Below the pieces are notes generated by a model, which was given only the letters and a program-made list of their open reading frames with translations, searched no databases and was not told where the DNA came from. Of a DNA stretch of 9,134 nt, positions 1 to 9,134 are shown piece by piece. Origin of the DNA: Paracoccaceae bacterium (GTDB taxonomy: Bacteria > Pseudomonadota > Alphaproteobacteria > Rhodobacterales > Rhodobacteraceae); the NCBI GenBank assembly GCA_026997055.1, contig JALWJU010000616.1:1-9134 (forward strand). The letters run 5' to 3'. A program made the position numbers and the translations under genes. Positions within the stretch are counted from its first letter, which is position 1. Every line of letters begins with the position of its first letter.

Positions 1-1235
1 GCCAGGCCTATTGGTGCGGCTTCTGCGTCAATTGCCCGGAGAGCCAGGACACGATGATGACCGATCTGCGCGAGATCGGCCCGACCTATTACTTCGCCCC
101 GCCACGGGTGTTCGAGACCCAGCTGACCGGCGTGATGATCCGCATGGAGGATGCCGGGCGGTTCAAGAGGTGGCTGTTCCGCCACTACATGGACCTGGCC
201 CGGCGGGTCGGCCCGGCGATCCTCGACGGCCGGCCGGTCGGCGCCCTGGACAGGCTGCGCTACCGGCTCGGCGAGCTGTTCATCTACGGTCCGCTGAAGA
301 ACACGCTCGGCTTCAGCCGCGTGCGCGTGGGCTATACGGCAGGCGAGGCGATCGGGCCGGAGATCTTCGAATTCTACCGCTCGCTGGGGATCAACCTCAA
401 GCAGCTCTACGGCCAGACCGAGGCGACCGTGTTCATCACCGTGCAGCCCGATGGCGAGGTGCGCCCGGACACGGTGGGGGTGCCGGCGCCGGGGGTCGAG
501 GTGAGGATCGCCGACAATGGCGAGATCTTCTACCGTTCGCCCGGCGTCTTCGTCGAATATTACCAGAATCCGGAGAGCACCGCCTCGACCAAGGATGCAG
601 AGGGCTGGGTGGCCACGGGCGATGCGGGCTTCTTCGAGGAAGGCACCGGCCATCTGCGCATCATCGACCGGGCCAAGGATGTGGGCAAGATGGCCGATGG
701 CAGCCTGTTTGCGCCGAAATACGTGGAGAACAAGCTCAAGTTCTACCCCGATATCCTCGAGGCGGTGGTATTCGGCGACGGGCGCGAGATGTGCACCGCC
801 TTCATCAATATCGACCTTACCGCGGTGGGCAACTGGGCCGAGCGCAACAATATCGCCTATGCCTCCTATCAGGAGCTTGCCGGGCATCCGCAGGTGCTCG
901 AGACCATCAAGGCCCATGTGGAGGAGGTGAACCGCTCCGTGGCGCAGGACGAGATGCTTTCGGGCTGCCAGATCCACCGCTTTCTGGTGCTGCACAAGGA
1001 GCTCGACGCCGACGACGGCGAGATGACCCGCACCCGCAAGGTGCGCCGGGTCGTCGTGGCCGACAAATACGCCGATCTGATCGACGCGCTCTATTCCGGC
1101 AGGAGCGAGCAATATACCGAAACCGAAGTGACCTATGAAGACGGCCGCAAGGGCAAGATCTGCGCCACGCTGAAAATCGTGGATGCCAAGGTCTTCGAGG
1201 TCGCCGGGGCCGGGGGGAAGGTGGCTGCACAATGA
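1..1235 (+). CDS. Acyl-CoA synthetase, ACSL/FadD-like (AMP-binding), 5' partial
   Basis: Activates a carboxylic acid to its CoA thioester through an acyl-AMP intermediate, in the cytoplasm or at the inner membrane face. The reading frame is open from position 3 with no start codon at the edge, so the N-terminal part, including the P-loop, lies outside the window; 410 residues are visible. An internal ATG at 54 is not the start, because the conserved stretch before it (CPESQD) and after it (DLREIGPTY, then FAPPRVFE) is continuous. Adenylate-forming motifs are intact: YGQTE at 408-422, ATGD at 612-623, the IIDRAKD hinge region just after it, and a TRTRKVRR stretch whose lysine (1038-1040) sits at the usual catalytic position. 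This fits the long-chain acyl-CoA synthetase family, usually about 600-660 residues. It overlaps the next gene by four bases (ATGA), so the two are probably translationally coupled. The true substrate is unknown; context suggests the acid taken up by the transporter. Confidence 0.9.
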   Translation, partial: QAYWCGFCVNCPESQDTMMTDLREIGPTYYFAPPRVFETQLTGVMIRMEDAGRFKRWLFRHYMDLARRVGPAILDGRPVGALDRLRYRLGELFIYGPLKNTLGFSRVRVGYTAGEAIGPEIFEFYRSLGINLKQLYGQTEATVFITVQPDGEVRPDTVGVPAPGVEVRIADNGEIFYRSPGVFVEYYQNPESTASTKDAEGWVATGDAGFFEEGTGHLRIIDRAKDVGKMADGSLFAPKYVENKLKFYPDILEAVVFGDGREMCTAFINIDLTAVGNWAERNNIAYASYQELAGHPQVLETIKAHVEEVNRSVAQDEMLSGCQIHRFLVLHKELDADDGEMTRTRKVRRVVVADKYADLIDALYSGRSEQYTETEVTYEDGRKGKICATLKIVDAKVFEVAGAGGKVAAQ

Positions 1236-4200
1236 CCGACATGAATGCCGAAAGCTACGTCACCGAAGACGGCCGCACCATCGGCGGCGTGATCATGGAG
1301 ATGAAGAACATCACCCTGCGCTTCGGCGGGGTGACGGCGATCCAGGACATTTCCTTCGATATACGCGAAGGCGAGATCCGTGCCATCATCGGTCCCAACG
1401 GCGCCGGCAAGTCCTCGATGCTGAACGTGATCAGCGGCTTTTATGTGCCCCAGGAGGGCGAGGTCTGGTTCCGCGGCAGGCGCCGGGCGAAGATGAGGCC
1501 CTATCAGGTGGCGCGCCAGGGCATTGCCCGCACCTTTCAGAACATCGCCCTGTTCGAGGGGATGAGCGTGCTGGACAACGTGATGACCGGGCGACTGACC
1601 AGGATGAAGACCGGACTGGCGGCCCAGGCGCTCTGGTTCGGCCGTGCCGAGAGAGAAGAGATCGAGCACCGCGAGAAGGTGGAGAAGATCATCGACTTTC
1701 TGGAGATCCAGGCGATCCGCAAGACACCCGTGGGTCGCCTGCCCTACGGGCTGAAGAAGCGGGTCGAGCTGGCCCGCGCCCTGGCCGCCGAGCCCGCGCT
1801 TCTGCTGCTGGACGAGCCGATGGCGGGCATGAATGTCGAGGAAAAGGAGGACATGAGCCGCTTCATCCTCGACGTGAACGACGAGTTCGGCACCACGATC
1901 TGCCTGATCGAGCACGACATGGGCGTGGTGATGGACCTCTCCGACCGGGTCGTGGTCATGGATTACGGCAGGAAGATCGGCGACGGCACGCCGGACGAGG
2001 TGCGCAACAACCAGGCGGTGATCGACGCCTATCTGGGGGTGGCCCATGACTGAACCGAAGCAACAATCCAAGCGCGGAGGCGCCGATGCCTGAACAATTC
2101 CTGTGGGCCATGGAAGTCATGCTCAACGGCCTGATGGCCGGGGTGCTCTATGCGCTCGTGGCGCTGGGCTTCGTGCTGATCTTCAAGGCGTCCGGCGTGT
2201 TCAACTACGCCCAGGGCGTGATGGCGCTGTTTGCGGCGATGACTCTGGTGGGGCTTCAGAAGGGTCAGGTGCCCTTCGCACATCTGATCAATACGATCTT
2301 CGGAACCGATGTGCACAAGTTCGGCTGGGAACTGGCGCCCTGGCTGGCGATATTGCTGACCGCCGGGGTCATGGTGCTGTTTGCCTGGCTGGTGCAGAGA
2401 TTCATCCTTCAGCATCTGGTCAACCAGCCCGACATCATCCTGTTCATGGCGACGATCGGGCTGGCCTATTTCATGGAAGGCTTTGCCGATCTGATGTGGG
2501 GCGCCGATATCAAGACCCTGGATATCGGCCTGCCCCAGGGGGTCAATGCCTGGATCGACGAAACCACGTTCAATCTGTTCGGCTATGGCTTCTTCATCGA
2601 CAATCTCGACATCGCGGCGACCATCGTGGCGGCGCTGCTGGTGGTGGCGCTGGTGCTGTTCAGCCAGTACACCAAGCAGGGCCGGGCCATGCGCGCGGTG
2701 GCCGATGACCACCAGGCGGCGCTGTCGGTGGGCATTTCGCTGCGCTTCATCTGGGTGATGGTCTGGTCGGTGGCCGGATTCGTGGCGCTTGTCGCCGGCA
2801 TCATGTGGGGGGCCAAGTCCGGCGTGCAGTTCAGCCTCAGCCTGATCGCGCTGAAGGCGCTGCCGGTCCTGATGCTGGGCGGATTCACCTCGATCCCCGG
2901 CGCCATTGTCGGCGGGCTGATCATCGGCGTGGGCGAGAAGCTGTTCGAATTCCTCGTCGGTCCGTATATCGGCGGCGCCACGGAGAACTGGTTCGCCTAT
3001 GTGCTGGCGCTCATTTTCCTCGTCTTCCGGCCGCAGGGGCTGTTTGGCGAAAAGATCATCGAGAGGGTCTGACCATGATTTATCGTGAAGCCGGGGATTT
3101 CAAGACTTCCTACCGCGAGGACAGCCAGACCTTTCCCATCAAGCTGGACCGGCGCGCCTACTGGACTCTGATGGTGGTGGCCTTTGCCGTCGTGCCCTTC
3201 GTCATCAACGATTACTGGGCCAATGCGGTGCTGCTGCCCTTCCTGATCTATGCGATCGCGGCGCTGGGGCTCAATATCCTGACCGGCTATGCGGGCCAGG
3301 TCAGCCTGGGCACCGGCGGCTTCATGGCCGTGGGGGCCTATGCGGCCTACAAGCTGATGACCGCCTTTCCCGATGTGCCGATCCTGTTTCACGTCCTGAT
3401 CGCCGGCGCCATCACCGCGCTGGTGGGCATGGCCTTCGGTCTGCCGAGTCTGCGCATCAAGGGCTTCTATCTGGCGGTGGCGACGCTGGCGGCGCAGTTC
3501 TTCCTTGTCTGGCTGTTCAACAAGGTGCCGTGGTTCTTCAACTATTCCGCCTCGGGCATGATCAACGCCCCCGAGCGCACCATGTTCGGCGCCGCGATCA
3601 CAGGCCCCGAGGCATCGGCCCCGGCGCGCTACCTGTTCTGCCTGATTCTGACCGTGGCGCTGGCATGGATCGCCCGCAATCTCACGCGCGGCTCGGTCGG
3701 GCGCAAGTGGATGGCGATTCGCGACATGGACATCGCCGCCGAGATCATCGGAGTGAATCCGCTGACCGCCAAGCTTTCGGCCTTTGCCGTGTCGAGCTTC
3801 TTCATCGGCGTTGCCGGGGCGCTGCTGTTTGCGGTCTATCTGGGCGCGGTCGAGGTGGGCGAGGCCTTCGGCATCCAGAAGAGCTTCCTGATCCTGTTCA
3901 TGATCATCATCGGCGGGCTGGGCTCGATCTTCGGCTCCTTTGCCGGCGCGGCCTTCATGGTGCTGATGCCGGTGCTGCTGAAGAACGTGCTGGTTGACGG
4001 TTTCGGCTGGGCCACGGACCTGGCGGCGCATTTCCAGTTCATGATCGTGGGCGCGCTGATCATCGTCTTTCTGGTCTTCGAGCCGCATGGCCTGGCCCAG
4101 CTGTGGCGCCTGGCCAAGGAGAAACTGAGACTCTGGCCCTTCCCGCACTGACGGGCAGGCGACAAGGAGGGCGTGCCTTGACGAAGGTGCGCGATTTGCA

Positions 4201-6042
4201 AAACCTAGGGAGGAGCAAGCAAATGAAATTGAAGAAACTCGCGGTCGCGACCGCGGCCATGGTGGCGCTGGGCGCCCCGGCGATGGCGGAAATCGTCTTT
4301 CCGTCGCTCAGCTACCGCACCGGACCCTATGCGGCCAACGGCACCCCCTTTGCCGATGGCTATGCCGATTACTTCACGCTGATCAACGAGCGCGATGGCG
4401 GCATCGGCGGCGAGAAGATCCGCCTCCTCGAATGCGAGACCGGCTACAATACCGAGAAGGGCGTCGAATGCTACGAATCCACCAAGGGCGAGGGCGCCGT
4501 CCTCTATGAGCCGCTTTCCACCGGCATTACCTACCAGCTGATCCCCAAGGCCTCGGCGGACGGCATCCCGGTGCATTCGGGCGGCTATGGCCGGACCTCC
4601 GCGGCCAATGGCGCCGTGTTCAAGTGGATCTTCAACTATCCGACCAACTACTGGTACGGTGCCTCGGTCGCGATCAAGCATATCCTCGACCAGGAGGGCG
4701 GCGACATCTCGGGCAAGACCATCGCCCTGCTCTACCACAATTCGGCCTACGGCAAGGAGCCGATCCGCACCCTGGAAGAACTGGCCAAGAAGCACGGTTT
4801 CAGCCTGACCCTGCTGCCCGTCGATCACCCCGGTCAGGAGCAGAAGTCCCAGTGGCTGCAGATCCGCCGCGAAAAGCCCGACTACGTGCTGATGTGGGGA
4901 TGGGGCGTGATGAACCAGGTCGCCATCCAGGAAGCCGCCAATATCCGCTATCCGATGGATCACTTCATCGGCATCTGGTGGTCGGGTTCGGAAAATGACG
5001 TGAAGGCCGCCGGCGCCAAGGGCGACGGCTACAAGGCGCTGAGCTTCCACATGCCGGGCAGCGATTTCCCGGTGTTCGACGACATCCAGAAATACGTCGT
5101 CGATGCGGGCAAGGCTGCCGGCGCCGGTGATCAGATCGGCACCGTTCTCTACAACCGCGGCCTCTACGCGGCGATGCTGGCGGTCGAGGCCGCCCGTACC
5201 GCGCAGGAGCTCAGCGGCAATACCCGGATCACGCCTGCGGAGATGCGCGACGGGATGGAGAATCTCGACATGAGCGAGGAGAAAATGGCCGCGCTCGGCC
5301 TGCCCGGCTTCGGTCCGGCCTTCAAGGTCACCTGCGCCAACCACGGCGGCAACGGCCTCGCGCTGGTGCAGCAGTGGGATGCCACCGCGCAGAAGTGGAA
5401 CGTGATCACCGACTATATCGAGCCCGACCTCGAGGTGATCCAGCCGCTGATCGAAGAGGATTCGGCCGCCTTCGCCGCCGAAAACAACATCACCCCGCGC
5501 GACTGCAACTGATCGCAGGGGCAAGCACGGTCCGGGCCCGGCGGCCCGGACCACCAGCAAAGCACACGGGAACCCGCCATGACGGATGTCGCCAAGGATA
5601 TCGCCAGCAACGAGACCCTGCTCGAAGTCAACAATATCGAGGTGATCTACAACCATGTGATCCTCGTGCTCAAGGGCGTTTCGCTGAGCGTGCCCAAGGG
5701 CGGAATCACCGCCCTTCTGGGTGGTAACGGTGCGGGCAAAAGCACCACGCTGAAGGCGATTTCGGCCCTGCTGCACTCCGAACGCGGCGAGGTGACCAAG
5801 GGTACGATCACCTATCGCGGTGAGGATATTTCCGGCCAGTCCCCGGCCAGCCTGGTGCGCCGCGGCATCATTCAGGTGATGGAGGGGCGCCATGTCTTCG
5901 AGCACCTGACGGTCGAGGAAAACCTGCTCACCGGCGCCTATACCCGCAGGGACGGGCGCGGCGCCATCGCCGCCGACCTGGAAATGGTCTATGGCTACTT
6001 TCCGCGCCTCAAGGAGCGGCGCAGGAGTCAGGCAGGCTATAC

Positions 6043-6074
<32 letters not shown>

Positions 6075-9000
6075 GCCGCGCCCTGATGAGCCGGCCCGAG
6101 ACGATCCTGCTGGACGAGCCCTCCATGGGCCTCGCGCCGCAACTGGTGGAAGAGATCTTCACCATCGTCAGGAACCTCAACGAAAAGGAAGGCGCCACCT
6201 TCCTGCTCGCCGAGCAGAATACCAACGTCGCCCTGCGCTATGCCCATTACGGCTATATCCTCGAAAACGGCCGCGTGGTGATGGACGGCCCGGCAGACGA
6301 TCTGCGCGAGAACCCGGACGTGAAGGAATTCTACCTGGGCATGTCGGAAGAGGGGCGCAAGAGCTTCCGCGACGTGCGCAGCTACCGCCGCCGCAAGCGC
6401 TGGCTGGCGTAAGGGGGCAACATGAGCGAGTATTACGATGCACTCGAAGTGCGCTCGGCCGACGAGCGCCGCGCCGATCAGGAGGCAGCCTTTCTGTCCC
6501 AGGTGAGACGGGTCCGGGAAGCGCCCGGATCGTATCTGGCCGAGGCCGACGAGGTGCGCGGGCTCGACGATCTGGCGCGTCTGCCGGTGCTGCGCAAGTC
6601 CGATCTCGTCCGCCGGCAGAAGGAAAACCCGCCCTTTGGCGGGGTGCCGGTCTCGAATCTTGCGCATGTGTTCCAGAGCCCCGGGCCGATCTACGAGCCG
6701 GGCGGGGTGAGCCGCGACTGGTGGCGCATGGGCCGGGGCCTGTTTGCCGCCGGCATCCGCGAGGGCGACATCGTGCAGAACTGCTTCTCCTACCACCTGA
6801 CCCCGGCGGGGATGATGTTCGAAAACGCCATCCGTGCCGTCGGGGCGGTCTCGGTGCCCGCCGGCGTGGGCCAGACCGCCCTGCAGGTGCGCGCGGCCCA
6901 TGACATCGGCACCACCGCCTATGTGGGTACGCCCGACTACCTCAAGGTGATCCTCGACCGCGCCGAGGCGGATGGGCTGGCGCTGAAGATCACCCGGGCC
7001 GCGGTGGGCGGCGGGGCGCTGTTTCCCTCCCTGCGCCAGGAATACGCCGATCGCGGCATCACCTGCCTGCAGGGCTACGGCACCGCCGATCTGGGCTCGA
7101 TCGCCTATGAGAGCCCGGCCATGGAGGGGATGATCGTCGATGAGGGCGTGATCGTCGAGATCGTGCGCCCGGGCACCGGCGACCCGGTGGAAGAGGGCGA
7201 GGTGGGCGAGGTCGTCGTGACCACGCTCAATCCGGACTATCCGCTGATCCGCTTTGCCACCGGCGACCTCTCGGCGGTGCTGCCGGGCCAGAGCCCCTGC
7301 GGGCGCACCAACATGCGCATCAAGGGCTGGATGGGCCGCGCCGACCAGACCACCAAGATCAAGGGCATGTTCGTGCGCCCCGAGCAGGTGGCCGATTTCG
7401 TCGCCCGGCATGCCGAGGTGAGGCGTGCCCGGGTGATCGCCGCGCGCGAGGGCGAAAGCGACGTCATGCTGGTGCGCGTCGAGGCCGAGGGTGGCGGCGA
7501 TGCCGATGCCTATGCCGCTTCGGTGGCCGAAATCCTGAAGCTGCGCGGCAAAATCGAGGTGGTAGCGCCCGGCAGCCTGCCCAATGACGGGCTGGTGATC
7601 GAGGATACCCGCAGCTACGACTGATCTACGGCCGAGGTGCTTCGGAACGATCCGGCCGGGCGCTCCGAAGCGCGGCATGGCGCTGGCGGCTTGTGATTTT
7701 CGGGGCGACATCCTAACAATACCCCGAACCGTTTCGCGAAATGTGCGGAACATTGAAAGCTCTTGCCGCGCTTCAGCCGGGGCCTGTTTTCGGTTTCGGG
7801 CCGAAGCGCTTTAACGAAACGCTTTGGCACCGGGGCGTATTCATTGCAGGATGGGCCATGACCGATACCGCCAGACCTTTCCGCCGTCCGCTGACCCTGC
7901 GCGATGTGTCCGAAGCCTCCGGGGTCAGCGAGATGACCGTCAGTCGGGTGCTGCGCAACCGTGGCGATGTCAGCGCCGCTACCCGCGAGCGGGTGCTGGC
8001 CGCGGCCAAGGCGCTGGGCTATGTACCCAACAGGATCGCCGGCGCCCTGGCCTCGCAGCGGGTGAATCTGGTGGCGGTGATCATCCCCTCACTGTCCAAC
8101 ATGGTGTTTCCCGAAGTGATGACCGGCATCAGCGAAGTGCTGGCCGATACCGGCCTGCAGCCGGTGGTCGGGGTCACTGGCTACAGGCCCGAACGCGAGG
8201 AGAAGGTGCTCTACGAAATGCTGTCCTGGCGCCCTTCGGGGGTGATCATCGCCGGGCTCGAGCATTCCGATGCCTCCCGCGCCATGCTCAGGGCCGCCGG
8301 CATCCCCGTGGTCGAGATCATGGACAGCGACGGCGAGGCGATCGACGCGGTGGTGGGCATTTCTCACCGCCGCGCCGGGCGGGTCATGGCCGAGGCGATC
8401 CTTGAGGCCGGCTATCGCAGGATCGGCTTTCTGGGTACGAAGATGCTGCTCGACCACCGCGCCCGCAAGCGTTTCGAAGGCTTTACCCAGGCGCTGGCCA
8501 AGGCGGGTGTGGAAATCGCCGATCAGGAGTTTTACGAGGGGGGATCGGCCCTGCTCAAGGGGCGGGAGATGACCGAGGCGATCCTCGCGCGCAGCCCGGA
8601 CCTGGATTTCCTTTATTATTCCAACGACATGATCGGTGCGGGCGGGCTGCTTTACTGCCTCGACAGGAATATAGACGTGCCCGGCCGGATCGGGCTTGCC
8701 GGGTTCAACGGGGTCGAGCTCCTGCAGGGGCTGCCGCGCCGGCTGGCCACCATGGATGCCTGCCGCGCCGAAATCGGCCGGGAGGCGGCGCGGATCATCG
8801 CCGCGCGCGCCGATGGTTCCGGCGGGGGGGGCGAGCGCATCGAACTGACCCCGGAAATCGTGCCCGGCGATACGCTGCGCGCCTGAATGCCCGGAGCCCC
8901 GGAGCGGAGCGCCCGCAATACGAAAAGCCCGCCGGTCCGGCGGGCCTGTCTGACTGATCGTTTCAACCGCCCGCGGGTCGCTGCAGGCGCTTCTCCGGGC

Positions 9001-9134
9001 TCAGCCCTGGCGGGCCTTGAAGCGGCGTTGCGTCTTGTTGATCACATAAACGCGGCCCTTGCGGCGCACGACGCGGCAATCGCGGTGCCGGTTCTTCAGC
9101 GAGCGGAGTGAATTGCGGACTTTCATGGCCCTTC

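Overview
The window looks like a chromosomal stretch from a GC-rich alphaproteobacterium, most likely in or near the Rhodobacterales. This rests on strongly GC-biased third codon positions, the branched-chain-type ABC transporter flanked by two acyl-CoA-ligase-family genes, and a 41-residue single-cysteine ribosomal protein L36 at the right edge. No mobile element, tRNA, rRNA or CRISPR array was seen.

Positions 1-7624 hold one tightly packed plus-strand gene cluster. In order it carries: the C-terminal part of an ACSL/FadD-like acyl-CoA synthetase cut by the window edge; a LivG-type ATPase; LivH-type and LivM-type permeases; a secreted periplasmic substrate-binding protein; a LivF-type ATPase; and a small, divergent phenylacetate-CoA-ligase-like (PaaK family) protein. 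Genes overlap by 4 nt (ATGA) or lie 2-71 nt apart, which fits a single operon whose promoter is upstream of the window. The layout reads as a complete five-part importer with CoA-activating enzymes at both ends. The inferred job is to import a carboxylic acid (aromatic or acyl rather than an amino acid) and trap it as a CoA thioester. The substrate cannot be read from sequence.

Positions 7625-7857 are a 233-nt regulatory gap with several palindromes built round a central CpG step, the usual form of LacI-family operators. It is followed by a LacI/GntR-type repressor gene on the plus strand (7858-8886), probably autoregulated. Whether it also controls the transporter operon is unknown.

Positions 8887-9134 hold an intrinsic terminator oriented for the minus strand and the convergent minus-strand gene rpmJ (L36), too short for a usual ORF cut-off.

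The system as a whole is a recognisable family rather than something new. The points most worth a second look are: the last ligase-like protein, which lacks both a normal phosphate-binding loop and the C-terminal catalytic lysine; a 15-codon mini-ORF bridging livG and livH; two competing starts for the binding protein; a perfect hairpin between the binding-protein gene and livF; and the operator array before the LacI gene.
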